This document shows positions 7,860 through 16,076 of a DNA stretch of 19,493 nucleotides, piece after piece (the stretch's first letter is position 1; every line of letters begins with the position of its first letter). This DNA is from an uncultured Eubacteriales bacterium (GTDB lineage: Bacteria; Bacillota; Clostridia; Lachnospirales; Lachnospiraceae), in assembly GCA_900557175.1 (NCBI GenBank), contig USSL01000008.1:1-19493 (forward strand). Reading direction: 5' to 3'. The notes under the pieces were generated by a model that saw only the letters and a list, made by a program, of their open reading frames with translations, searched no databases and was not told the DNA's origin. A program made the position numbers and the translations under genes.

Positions 7860-9809
7860 ATGAAGACACCGAAGGAATGGAAGATACTTTTTGAATCGGA
7901 ACAGTTTGAAAGGACACAGTGTTATGATGGCGATGATTTAGGCGCTTTTTATACACCGGAAAAAACCGTGTTTAAAGTGTGGGCGCCGACAGCGGAAGCT
8001 GTCATTTTAAATCTGTATGAAAATGGCAGTGAAGGGACTGTGCCTTACAGACAGTTTGCAATGGCAAAGACAGAGTGCGGTGTTTTTAAAATAGAGATCG
8101 GCGGCGATTTAGACGGTGTTTATTATACATATACAGTATCGTCAGACGGCCGTGTGCGTGAGACGGCAGATATTTATGCAAAGGCCTGCGGCGCCAATGG
8201 CAAGAAAAGTATGGTTGTAAATATGGCGCGGACAAATCCGGCAGGCTGGGCGTCTGATAAGTTTGTACGCAGTGAAAAGGACACGGTGATTATTTATGAG
8301 CTGCATATTAAAGATTTCTCAAGTGACAGCTTTGGCGGCTTTTGCGAAGCGTACCGCGGAAAATATATGGCAGTGACTGAGAGAGGCACAGTTTTAAATA
8401 ATCATCCTGAATTTTCGACGGGACTTGATTATATGAAGGCTCTCGGTGTGACGCATGTCCATTTACTTCCGGTGTTTGATTATGCTTCGGTCGATGAGAT
8501 GTCGGCGGATATGTCGCTTTTTAACTGGGGCTATGATCCGGAAAATTATAATGTGCCTGAAGGCTCTTATGCCACAGACAGCCTCGACGGCGCCGTTCGT
8601 ATTTATGAGTTTAAGAAAATGGTTCAGGCCTTTCATGATGCGGGTATTGGTGTGATTATGGATGTCGTTTACAATCATACTTATGACAGGGACGGCAGCT
8701 TTCAAAAGACAGTGCCGTATTATTATTACAGAACCGATGAGAACGGTAATTTCTGCGACGGCTCGTGCTGCGGCAATGATACGGCAAGCGAGCGGAAAAT
8801 GTTCAGGAAGTATATGACAGACAGTGTATGCTACTGGGCAAAAGAATATCATATTGACGGTTTTCGCTTTGATTTGATGGGACTTCATGATGTAGAAACA
8901 ATGAACGGCATTAGAGAGGCGCTTGACAATATGCCCGATGGCCGCCAGAAGCTGATGTACGGTGAGCCGTGGGCTGCGGGGCGGACGGTGATGCGCCGGG
9001 GAGCTGTGGCTGCTGTGAAATCTAATGTGCATCTGCTTAATGAGCGTATCGGTTTTTTTAATGATGATACGAGAGACGCCATTAAGGGCAGTGTCTTTTT
9101 TGAGGAGGACGGCGGCTATATTAACGGCCGTCCTGAAAATGCCGGAAAAATACGCGCTGCGGTGACAGCGTGGTGCGGCGGCGAGGCCGGATATAGACCA
9201 CATAATCCCGGTCAGGTGATAAGCTATGTATCGGCGCATGATAATTTTACGCTTTGGGATAAGCTTGTATATACGGCGGGCGATGGTATCAGCTTTGACA
9301 GGGAAAATCCGACGCTGCTTGCGATGAACCGTATGGCGGCGGGAATTGTGTTTACGTGTCAGGGGCATGTGTTTTTTCAGGCCGGTGAGGAGTTTGCGCG
9401 GACAAAGCAGGGCATCGGTGATTCTTATAATAAGCCGCCGTCAGTCAATCAGCTTGACTGGCGCAGAGCCTACGATTACAGAAGCCTGATTGATTATTAC
9501 AAAGGGCTTATCGCCATAAGAAAGCAGTTTTCCGGTTTTAAAAATCAGGGCTTTGCAGTGCCGGTGACATTTTATGAAAATAAGACAGCTTCGGTTGTCA
9601 GTTTTGTGATCAATGCGGAAGGCCAGCGGCTGTTTGCGGCATATAATCCCGAAAAGGAGCGGCAGCTGATTCATGTGCCAAAAGGGCAGTGGCAGATGCT
9701 GTCCGATGGCGAACGTATTTTTTACAGCGGCACAGGGGCGCCGGTTGACGAATATTTTTGTGCCGAACCGCTTTCGGTGACAATTCTCGGTGAAAATATA
9801 CATATATAG
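7860..9809 (+). CDS. pulA: Type I pullulanase (GH13 alpha-1,6 debranching enzyme)
   Basis: A 649-residue enzyme without signal peptide, so cytoplasmic; it cleaves alpha-1,6 branch links in imported or stored glucans. The ATG at 7860 is chosen (GGGGG at 7849-7853); a TTG directly before it is ignored. An N-terminal CBM48-like domain (about residues 20-105, AVFKVWAPTAEAV-like start) precedes the barrel. The pullulanase signature NWGYDPENYNVPEGSY starts at residue 222. Catalytic motifs follow: VVYNHTYD, nucleophile D338 in GFRFDLMG, acid/base E369 in YGEPW, and D461 in SAHDNFTLWD. Codon choice departs from malG: GGC is 9 of the first 12 glycine codons. It begins 47 bases after malG, with the terminator between and little room for its own promoter. 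The second malQ follows. Confidence 0.93.
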   Translation: MKTPKEWKILFESEQFERTQCYDGDDLGAFYTPEKTVFKVWAPTAEAVILNLYENGSEGTVPYRQFAMAKTECGVFKIEIGGDLDGVYYTYTVSSDGRVRETADIYAKACGANGKKSMVVNMARTNPAGWASDKFVRSEKDTVIIYELHIKDFSSDSFGGFCEAYRGKYMAVTERGTVLNNHPEFSTGLDYMKALGVTHVHLLPVFDYASVDEMSADMSLFNWGYDPENYNVPEGSYATDSLDGAVRIYEFKKMVQAFHDAGIGVIMDVVYNHTYDRDGSFQKTVPYYYYRTDENGNFCDGSCCGNDTASERKMFRKYMTDSVCYWAKEYHIDGFRFDLMGLHDVETMNGIREALDNMPDGRQKLMYGEPWAAGRTVMRRGAVAAVKSNVHLLNERIGFFNDDTRDAIKGSVFFEEDGGYINGRPENAGKIRAAVTAWCGGEAGYRPHNPGQVISYVSAHDNFTLWDKLVYTAGDGISFDRENPTLLAMNRMAAGIVFTCQGHVFFQAGEEFARTKQGIGDSYNKPPSVNQLDWRRAYDYRSLIDYYKGLIAIRKQFSGFKNQGFAVPVTFYENKTASVVSFVINAEGQRLFAAYNPEKERQLIHVPKGQWQMLSDGERIFYSGTGAPVDEYFCAEPLSVTILGENIHI

Positions 9810-9817
9810 GCGTTTCA

Positions 9818-9866
9818 ATCAAATATTTTGATACGATGATGATATCCGGCGGCGCGCAGCGCCGCC
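9818..9866 (+). promoter_or_regulatory. Palindrome and GC-rich hairpin between pulA and the second malQ
   Basis: ATCAAA-TAT-TTTGAT (9818-9832) is a perfect inverted repeat. It is followed by GGCGGCGC-GCA-GCGCCGCC (9848-9866), an 8-bp all-GC stem. No T-run follows the stem, and the ribosome site of malQ begins 11 bases later. This may stabilise or process the message, or tune malQ translation; function is not shown. Confidence 0.55.
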
Positions 9867-9890
9867 AAAAGGTAAAAAGGAGAAATAACG

Positions 9891-11438
9891 ATGAAAAGAG
9901 GCTGTGGTATTTTAATGCCTGTGACATCATTGCCGTCACCTTACGGTGTCGGCACAATGGGGCGGGCAGCCTATGATTTTGTAGATTGCATGAAGCGTGC
10001 AGGGCAGAGCTACTGGCAGATACTTCCGGTAGGACCGACAGGCTACGGCGATTCGCCGTACCAGTCTTTTTCCACTTTTGCAGGCAATCCGTACTGGATT
10101 GATTTGGATATGCTTGCGGCGGAGGGGCTGCTAAAAAAGAGTGATTACGATAAAATTTTGTGGACAGAAAGCGGGAAAGATACAGAAGCTGTGGATTACG
10201 GGCGGCTTTATATGTATCGTTTTATGGTGCTTAAGAAAGCTTATGAAAATTATAAGGCGGCCGGTGATGTCAGCGGTCTTGACAATTTTATTGCCGGTGA
10301 GGACTGGCTTTTAGATTATGCCCTGTTTATGGTGCTTAAGGACCATTGCGGTGGCAGCGGCTGGCAGCAGTTTGACAGACCGCTTAAATTCAGACAGCCG
10401 GAGGCCATCACGGCGGCGATGGCAGATTATAGCGATGAAATCCGCTTTTGGTGCTTTATCCAGTGGAAATTTTTTGCTCAGTGGCAGGCACTTAAAAGCT
10501 ATGCCAATGACCGCGGCATTAAGCTGATTGGCGATTTGCCGATTTATGTATCGCCGGACAGCGTGGATGTGTGGAAAAATCCGGAGCAGTTTGAACTTGA
10601 TGAAGATTTGAAGCCGGTGCATGTGGCCGGATGTCCGCCGGATGCTTTTTCAGAAACAGGACAACTTTGGGGAAATCCACTCTATGATTGGGGATATATG
10701 AGAAAAGATGGATACAAATGGTGGATAAAACGTCTTTCTCATGCCTTAAAGGTGTGTGATATTGTCCGCATTGACCATTTCAGAGCCTTTGCAGGCTATT
10801 ATTCGATTCCGGCAGATGAAGATACTGCGATGAACGGTACATGGGAAAAGGGGCCGGGCATGGACTTATTCAATGCACTTTCCGATATCTGCCGGGAGGG
10901 CACAGTCATTGCCGAGGATTTGGGTTATTTGACGCCGGATGTTTATAAGCTTTTAGCGGACAGCGGTTTTCCTGGCATGAAAGTACTGCAGTTTGGTTTT
11001 GATGACCGGACAAATACGGACTATTTGCCGCATAATTTTGTCCCAAACTGTGTCGTTTATACAGGGACTCATGATAATACGACACTTTTAGGCTGGCTTG
11101 AGAGTGCCGGGAAGACATCGAAACAGTTTGTGCTTGATTATTATCATATGAAGAATTTTGATGATTTTTCCGACACAGTGATTGTCTTTGCAATGGCAAG
11201 CGCCGCCGATACAGTGATTGTGCCGATGCAGGATTATTTAGGACTTGGCGATGAGGCGAGAATCAACTTTCCGTCGACGGCAGGCGGCAACTGGCAGTGG
11301 CGCATGAAGCCGGGTGCTTTTTCAGACGACATTATTGAAAAACTTGCAAAATGGGCGAAGCTTTACGGTCGCTGTCCCGAAGACGGAGCCGATTGTAAGT
11401 CTGAATATTCCATGGAAGATGAAGGAGAAAAAGCATGA
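9891..11438 (+). CDS. malQ: 4-alpha-glucanotransferase (amylomaltase, GH77), second copy
   Basis: A 515-residue GH77 enzyme with the same disproportionating reaction as the first copy, only about 5.9 kb away. The ATG at 9891 has AAGGAG at 9877-9882. Motifs: GILMPVTSLPSPYGVGTMG at the N-terminus, PDSVDVWKNPEQF, CPPDAFSETGQLWGNP, nucleophile D295 in RIDHFRAFAGYY, acid/base E342 in AEDLGYLT, and D395 in GTHDNTTLLGW. A short charged tail (residues about 497-515, EDGADCKSEYSMEDEGEKA) is beyond the conserved domain. It differs widely from the first copy in protein sequence and codon use, so it is not a recent duplicate. Its last four bases overlap the debranching enzyme start (ATGA), implying coupled translation. 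Confidence 0.93.
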   Translation: MKRGCGILMPVTSLPSPYGVGTMGRAAYDFVDCMKRAGQSYWQILPVGPTGYGDSPYQSFSTFAGNPYWIDLDMLAAEGLLKKSDYDKILWTESGKDTEAVDYGRLYMYRFMVLKKAYENYKAAGDVSGLDNFIAGEDWLLDYALFMVLKDHCGGSGWQQFDRPLKFRQPEAITAAMADYSDEIRFWCFIQWKFFAQWQALKSYANDRGIKLIGDLPIYVSPDSVDVWKNPEQFELDEDLKPVHVAGCPPDAFSETGQLWGNPLYDWGYMRKDGYKWWIKRLSHALKVCDIVRIDHFRAFAGYYSIPADEDTAMNGTWEKGPGMDLFNALSDICREGTVIAEDLGYLTPDVYKLLADSGFPGMKVLQFGFDDRTNTDYLPHNFVPNCVVYTGTHDNTTLLGWLESAGKTSKQFVLDYYHMKNFDDFSDTVIVFAMASAADTVIVPMQDYLGLGDEARINFPSTAGGNWQWRMKPGAFSDDIIEKLAKWAKLYGRCPEDGADCKSEYSMEDEGEKA

Positions 11439-13408
11439 AATATATACTCGGAAAAAATCACTGGAGAACAGCGGCGCAGGGCGAAGAAACAAGTTTTTTG
11501 CTGACAAACGGTCTTGGCGGTTTTTCGTCTCTTGCTGTCTCCGGCGCCTGCGGCCGCGGTGATCATGCCCTTTTGATGGGGGCGAAGACAGCGCCAAATG
11601 TGCGTGTCCATATGGTGACAAATGTTCATGAAACATTGACAGTGGATGGCAAAAGCTATACACTGGCTGCCCAGCAGTATGTAAACCGGACAAAAAATCA
11701 GAACGGCTGTCAATATCTTGATACGTTTTGTTTTGAATATCTGCCGCAGTGGACGTACAGAGCCGGCGGTGTAACGGTGAAAAAGACAATTGTGATGCCT
11801 CATTTTCAAAATATAGCTGCGGTGTTTTATGAGATTGAAAAACCGGAAGCTATGGCTGCTGAACTTTCAGTGACGCCGCTGCTTCGCATGACAGCAAAGG
11901 ATGAGCGTCTGTCGGTTTTTGATCATATTGTGTGGGATGAAACGGAAGAAAACTGCCTTGTAAATAAGGACAGCGGTCTGAAGCTTTATTTTGAACATAA
12001 CGGCAATGTTACAAAGCAGGAAGCTTCTTTTTATGATGATTTATATTTTCAGGAAGATGCTGCCTGCGGCAGAGATGCTTACGGTATTGCTTTTGTAAAT
12101 CACAGTCTTGTATTCCGGGCAGAGGGCGAAATCAGCCGCTTTTATGTGATTTACAGTATGGATAAGATTCCGGCGGCAGTGACAGATTGTCCGGAATGCC
12201 TTATGAAGGATGAGATTGAGCGGAAAGCGGCGCTTGAGAATGCCGCCCGTGTTTCGCTGCCGGCGGCAAAAGCGCTTGCTTTAGCGGCAGATGCTTTTAT
12301 TGTTAAAAGGGAATCTACAAAAGAAATGTCTATAATTGCCGGATATCCGTTTTTTGGTGACTGGGGCAGAGACACGATGATTGCGCTGCCGGGCTGTACT
12401 CTTGCCACAGGGCGTTACGAAGAAGCAAAAAGTATTTTAAATTCTTTTATGGCATATTGCCATAAGGGCCTGATGCCGAATCTGTTCCCGGAAGGCGGGG
12501 CTCAGCCGCTTTATAATACAGTTGATGCGGCGCTGCTTTTTATCAATGCGGTGTATTTATACTATAAGGAAACAAATGACAAAGCATTTTTAGATAAGGC
12601 GCTGCCTGTCATGCGGGATATTATTGAATGGTACAAAAAGGGGACAGATTTTAATATTCATATGGACGATGATGGTCTTATTGCTGCCGGAAGCGGACTT
12701 TGGCAGGTGACATGGATGGATGTGCGCTGGAAAGACATATTGCCGACGCCGCGCCACGGAAAGCCGGTTGAAATTAATGCCTACTGGTACAATGCCCTTA
12801 TGATTATGAGTGTGCTTGATGAAGAAACAGGCGAGGTTGCAGGCCGTCTCGCCCAAAAAGTGAAAAAAAGTTTTTGTGAAAAATTTTGGAATGAAGATAG
12901 ACAATGCTTAAAGGACGTCCTGTCGGGGGCCGGGGAGGCATCATGCGACGTTCAGATCCGGTGCAATCAGATATGGGCGCTTTCATTGCCGTTTATTATG
13001 CCGGATGAGGCGCAGGCACGAAAAATTATTGAAACTGTAAAGAGAGAGCTTTATACGCCGTGGGGGCTGCGAAGCTTAGCGCCGACAGATGAACAATTTC
13101 ATCCGTTTTACGGCGGCAGCCAGTATGAAAGGGATATGGCCTATCATCAGGGCACTGTCTGGGCATTTCCGCTCGGTGCTTATTATGTGGCAAAGCTCCG
13201 GTTTGCAGAAAATAAGAAAGCCGCAGCCGCTGCAGTGCTTTCAGAACTTGAGGCCGTCACGGCAGCCATGAGTGAAGGCTGCCTCGGACAGATCGCCGAA
13301 GTTTACGATGGCCTGACGCCGGACAAGTCCAAAGGCTGCTTTGCCCAGGGGTGGAGCGTCGGCGAAATACTGTGGGCGTATAAAAAGGCGGAAGAAACGA
13401 TCTTTTAA
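11435..13408 (+). CDS. Amylo-alpha-1,6-glucosidase / glycogen debranching enzyme (GH133-type)
   Basis: A 657-residue cytoplasmic enzyme that would hydrolyse alpha-1,6 branch stubs of glycogen or maltodextrin to glucose. The ATG at 11435 overlaps the malQ stop and has AAGGAG at 11422-11427. The N-terminal domain (about residues 15-230, TNGLGGFSSLAVSGA then GRGDHALL) is the GDE_N type. The C-terminal (alpha/alpha)6-like domain carries GYPFFGDWGRDTMIALPG (D309, D313), TWMDVRW followed by TPRHGKPVEINAYWYNAL, and YHQGTVWAFPLGAYY, all hallmarks of bacterial debranching enzymes. With pullulanase and malQ it makes a complete branched-glucan breakdown set, suggesting work on the cell's own glycogen as well as on imported dextrin. 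Length and motifs look intact. Confidence 0.92.
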   Translation: MKYILGKNHWRTAAQGEETSFLLTNGLGGFSSLAVSGACGRGDHALLMGAKTAPNVRVHMVTNVHETLTVDGKSYTLAAQQYVNRTKNQNGCQYLDTFCFEYLPQWTYRAGGVTVKKTIVMPHFQNIAAVFYEIEKPEAMAAELSVTPLLRMTAKDERLSVFDHIVWDETEENCLVNKDSGLKLYFEHNGNVTKQEASFYDDLYFQEDAACGRDAYGIAFVNHSLVFRAEGEISRFYVIYSMDKIPAAVTDCPECLMKDEIERKAALENAARVSLPAAKALALAADAFIVKRESTKEMSIIAGYPFFGDWGRDTMIALPGCTLATGRYEEAKSILNSFMAYCHKGLMPNLFPEGGAQPLYNTVDAALLFINAVYLYYKETNDKAFLDKALPVMRDIIEWYKKGTDFNIHMDDDGLIAAGSGLWQVTWMDVRWKDILPTPRHGKPVEINAYWYNALMIMSVLDEETGEVAGRLAQKVKKSFCEKFWNEDRQCLKDVLSGAGEASCDVQIRCNQIWALSLPFIMPDEAQARKIIETVKRELYTPWGLRSLAPTDEQFHPFYGGSQYERDMAYHQGTVWAFPLGAYYVAKLRFAENKKAAAAAVLSELEAVTAAMSEGCLGQIAEVYDGLTPDKSKGCFAQGWSVGEILWAYKKAEETIF

Positions 13409-13414
13409 TCAAGT

Positions 13415-13497
13415 TGGTTTGTCGGCTTAGAATATTCGAAACTTTGTTGTTCATATTTTATGCGCAGGGACAGGCATATCATTTCTAGTGACACGCA
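13415..13497 (+). repeat. Intergenic repeat, copy A
   Basis: Starts 6 bases after the stop of the debranching enzyme gene, in the same orientation. Landmarks: GGTTTGTCGG, AATATTCGAAAC, CATATTTTATGCGCAGGGAC, GCATATCATTT, AGTGACACGC. Over 72 ungapped positions it matches copy C at about 54 by hand count. Beyond the repeat, GCGCC (13498-13502) and GGCGC (13511-13515) form a hairpin that can extend with one mismatch (CGC / GCG). The hairpin lies between convergent genes but has no T-run. Confidence 0.75.
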
Positions 13498-13528
13498 GCG
13501 CCTTTCTATGGGCGCCGCGCGTGGTATA

Positions 13529-14515
13529 TTACAGCATTTCCCGTCTTAATTCTTCGCCGCTTTTTTTGCTTAAGTAAGCCGGGGCGATGTCGAAGACGGT
13601 TTTGCAGCCGCTCTGACCTTCGGACGCCAGTCTGAAAGCTGCACGGGCGTAGGCTATGATGACAGAGGAAGTAAATTCAGGGTTGGAATCAAGCTTTAAG
13701 CTGTATTCAATGATATGGCTGTTTTCGCTGTTCCAGCCTGTTTTACCGCTTCGAAGAACAAAGCCGCCATGTGGAATACCGCTGTGATTTCTTTTTAATT
13801 CTTCTTCACTGATAAAATGAACCGTTGTATCATAATCAGCGAAGTAGTTTGGCATTGACTTGATTTCTGCTTCAACTTTTGCGGCGTCGGCGCCTTCTTC
13901 AAGAACGACAAAGCATTCCCGTGTATGTTTCTGACGTGTTGTCAGCTCAGGATTTTCGCCGTTTCTGACAGCATCTAAAGCTTCTTTTGACGGAATTGTA
14001 TATTGCTTACCGTCTTTGACGCCCTCGACGCGGCGGATCGCATCGGAATGTCCCTGACTTACGCCCTTGCCCCAAAAAGTATAATCTTTGCCGTCCGGAA
14101 GAATAGTGTTTGCATATAATCTGTTTAAAGAAAACATGCCCGGATCCCAGCCGACAGAAATAATAGCCACTTTGCCGCCGGATTTGGCTGCTGTGTCTAC
14201 ATTTTCAAAATGCTCGGGAATGCGCGCATGTGTATCGAAACTATCAATGACGTTGAAAAGCTTTGCAAATTCAGGTGTCTGAGCCGGAAGATCAGTCGCA
14301 CTGCCGCCGCAAAGGATAAGAACGTCGATTTTATCTTTCCAGTCCGCCGCTTCATCAATGCTGCATACCGGAACACCCTCTGTTAAAAGGGTTACGTCTG
14401 CCGGATTTCTTCTTGTAAATACTGCTGTAAGTGCCATATCATCGTTTTGTTTTACAGCACATTCTACACCCCTGCCTAAATTACCATACCCTAAAATACC
14501 AATTCGAATACTCAT
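13529..14515 (-). CDS. ddh: meso-diaminopimelate D-dehydrogenase
   Basis: A 328-residue NADPH-dependent enzyme (EC 1.4.1.16 family) that makes meso-diaminopimelate in one step from tetrahydrodipicolinate for lysine and peptidoglycan. The ATG at 14515 is chosen because MSIRIGILGYGNLGRGVE starts the Rossmann fold directly and AAGGAG lies at 14526-14531; the open frame upstream has no family likeness. Other family features are CGGSATDLPAQTPEFAKLFNVIDSFDTH, SVGWDPGMFSLNRLYA, FWGKGVSQGHSDAIRRV and the C-terminal SGCKTVFDIAPAYLS. It has its own promoter and is convergent with the glucan genes, so it is not part of their operon. Confidence 0.94.
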   Translation of the reverse strand: MSIRIGILGYGNLGRGVECAVKQNDDMALTAVFTRRNPADVTLLTEGVPVCSIDEAADWKDKIDVLILCGGSATDLPAQTPEFAKLFNVIDSFDTHARIPEHFENVDTAAKSGGKVAIISVGWDPGMFSLNRLYANTILPDGKDYTFWGKGVSQGHSDAIRRVEGVKDGKQYTIPSKEALDAVRNGENPELTTRQKHTRECFVVLEEGADAAKVEAEIKSMPNYFADYDTTVHFISEEELKRNHSGIPHGGFVLRSGKTGWNSENSHIIEYSLKLDSNPEFTSSVIIAYARAAFRLASEGQSGCKTVFDIAPAYLSKKSGEELRREML

Positions 14516-14625
14516 AATCTGCACACTCCTTTTGCATAATTTTATATGGTTTTTTTTGAGAATAAGGATGAAAAGCTTATACAATCAAGCTTATATTAAA
14601 TATCACCTTTTTCTCTTGGTATCAT

Positions 14626-14654
14626 ATTATACAATTCAACGAATAAATTTGCAA
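14626..14654 (-). promoter_or_regulatory. Promoter of ddh
   Basis: On the minus strand, TTGCAA (14654-14649), a 17-base spacer and a perfect TATAAT (14631-14626). The implied leader is about 100 bases and contains two AAGCTT palindromes separated by 8 bases (AAGCTT-gattgtat-AAGCTT), which could pair. I see no known riboswitch in it. Confidence 0.75.
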
Positions 14655-14673
14655 TATAATTTTTTAGCTATTT

Positions 14674-15030
14674 TTAAATAGCTGCGCATATATGTATGAC
14701 CATTAAAATACCTGAGGCCAGAGAAAGTATCCGGTGTAAGATAAGCCAGCGCTTTTGTGTCAGTATGCGTCCGGCAATGGAAGTAATGATCAGTATTAAA
14801 ATGAGCATCCACACAATTTTGCCGCTGATCATACCGGGGGCTTTCCCGGCAAGAATGCCGTGGGCGAGAGCAAGCGGGAGTATGAGCACAGCATAAAATG
14901 TGTGACGCTTTAAGGCAATGCCGATAATTTTATACTTTGCTGCAACGGCCGATTTTTTTAGCGGCGCTAAAATGCAGAGTATAAAAAATAAAAGTGAAAG
15001 ATAAGCTAAAAGCTGGCTTAAAATTGTCAT
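14674..15030 (-). CDS. Small four-helix membrane protein with two H-x13-H pairs (candidate b-type haem protein)
   Basis: A 118-residue protein starting at the ATG at 15030, preceded by GAGGAG. Four hydrophobic helices span about residues 2-22, 43-62, 70-90 and 97-118. His43 and His57 in the second helix, and His99 and His113 in the fourth, are each separated by 13 residues. That is the spacing of the paired haem ligands in ferric reductase-like transmembrane domains. I infer a minimal haem-binding membrane protein, possibly passing electrons across the membrane; no flavin or NAD(P)H-binding partner is visible nearby. It lies upstream of ddh on the same strand, but ddh has its own promoter. 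The exact family is not recognised. Confidence 0.7.
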   Translation of the reverse strand: MTILSQLLAYLSLLFFILCILAPLKKSAVAAKYKIIGIALKRHTFYAVLILPLALAHGILAGKAPGMISGKIVWMLILILIITSIAGRILTQKRWLILHRILSLASGILMVIHICAAI

Positions 15031-15108
15031 GATAAATCTCCTCGTATATGTCTATTTAATATTGTATAGGGCTGTGCACCTAAAAGTTAGCAATAACTAA
15101 TTTCAAAA

Positions 15109-15136
15109 AGTATAACATAAATTTGAAAAATGTAAA
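15109..15136 (-). promoter_or_regulatory. Probable promoter of the small membrane protein gene
   Basis: On the minus strand, TTTACA (15136-15131), a 16-base spacer and TATACT (15114-15109) preceded by TG (extended -10). It lies about 80 bases upstream of the ATG. The surrounding region 15031-15278 is AT-rich, holds no gene, and carries this promoter and the divergent one for the ZIP gene. Confidence 0.5.
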
Positions 15137-15183
15137 GCGGAAATTTTATGATTTTGTTTTGTCACCAAAATAATATTTGAGAA

Positions 15184-15212
15184 TTGTATATATATAGGGA
15201 TTATGCTAAAAT
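15184..15212 (+). promoter_or_regulatory. Probable promoter of the ZIP-PLD gene pair
   Basis: TTGTAT (15184-15189), a 17-base spacer and TAAAAT (15207-15212) with TG at 15204-15205 (extended -10). It lies about 66 bases upstream of the start codon. No clear metal-regulator palindrome is seen. Just upstream, TGTCACCAAAA (15160-15170) resembles one end of the intergenic repeat family, but the match is short. Confidence 0.55.
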
Positions 15213-15278
15213 TATCTATTACGATAATGATGGCAAATAACTGCCGCTAATATTTTAAAATAAAACAGGAGGATTTTT

Positions 15279-16058
15279 ATGAATATCTTCTTAGGATTAA
15301 TGATTCCGTTTATAGGAACAGCAGCCGGTGCCGCCTGTGTATTTTTTATACGAAATAAGTTGAATACGCTTGTACAAAAGGCACTTTTAGGTTTTGCTTC
15401 CGGTGTCATGGTTGCGGCATCAGTATGGTCGCTGCTTATACCGGCAATGGATATGTCAGAGTCTATGGGAAAATTTGCATTTGTGCCGGCAGCAGCCGGG
15501 TTCGCACTTGGCATTTTATTTTTGCTTTTCATGGATAAAATGATTCCGCATCTTCATATGGATGCCGATGCGCCGGAGGGCCCCAGAGCAAATCTAAAAA
15601 AAACGACAATGCTTGTCCTTGCGGTCACACTCCACAATATTCCTGAGGGGATGGCTGTCGGTGTTGTGTTTGCCGGGTTAATGGCATCGGACGCCAATAT
15701 TACTATTGCCGGCGCATTTACGCTTTCAATAGGCATTGCCATTCAAAATTTTCCGGAGGGTGCGATAATTTCGCTGCCGCTTTGCTCGGAGTCCGGTATT
15801 GGCAGAAGCAAGGCTTTCCTTTACGGGGCGCTGTCGGGGGCTGTAGAACCTGTGGCCGCATTTGTAACAATACTTTTAGCCGGATTTCTGACGCCGGTGC
15901 TGCCTTATCTTTTAGCGTTTGCGGCAGGAGCAATGATTTATGTTGTTGTGGAGGAGCTTATACCGGAGGCTTCGCTGGGCAGCCATTCAAATGCTGCAAC
16001 GATAGGATTTGCTGTTGGATTTTTACTGATGATGATATTGGATGTGGCCTTGGGCTGA
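15279..16058 (+). CDS. ZIP-family divalent metal transporter (ZupT/GufA-like)
   Basis: A 259-residue inner-membrane protein with about eight helices that should import zinc or related divalent metals. The ATG at 15279 has AGGAGG at 15267-15272. Helix 4 carries the metal-site motif VTLHNIPEGMAVG (His119, Glu123). Helix 5 carries AIQNFPEGAIISLPL (Asn157, Glu160), where a Gln stands in the place of the His often found in ZupT. The loop between helices 3 and 4 has HLHMDADAPEG, a short His/Asp stretch that could bind metal. The phospholipase D-like gene follows after 18 bases, so the two are probably co-transcribed. Metal specificity cannot be read from sequence. Confidence 0.9.
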   Translation: MNIFLGLMIPFIGTAAGAACVFFIRNKLNTLVQKALLGFASGVMVAASVWSLLIPAMDMSESMGKFAFVPAAAGFALGILFLLFMDKMIPHLHMDADAPEGPRANLKKTTMLVLAVTLHNIPEGMAVGVVFAGLMASDANITIAGAFTLSIGIAIQNFPEGAIISLPLCSESGIGRSKAFLYGALSGAVEPVAAFVTILLAGFLTPVLPYLLAFAAGAMIYVVVEELIPEASLGSHSNAATIGFAVGFLLMMILDVALG

Positions 16059-16076
16059 AATTAAGAGGTGCGTAAG

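Noticed and set aside
8463..9368. Long antisense open frame of 301 codons within the pullulanase gene.
   Set aside because: It is a shadow of a strongly coding gene with intact catalytic motifs. The antisense product has an unlikely composition rich in His/Arg/Ile, and no placed ribosome site was recognised.
14516..14625. A lysine riboswitch in the ddh leader.
   Set aside because: The leader is only about 100 bases and shows none of the multi-helix core expected. Only two AAGCTT palindromes are visible.
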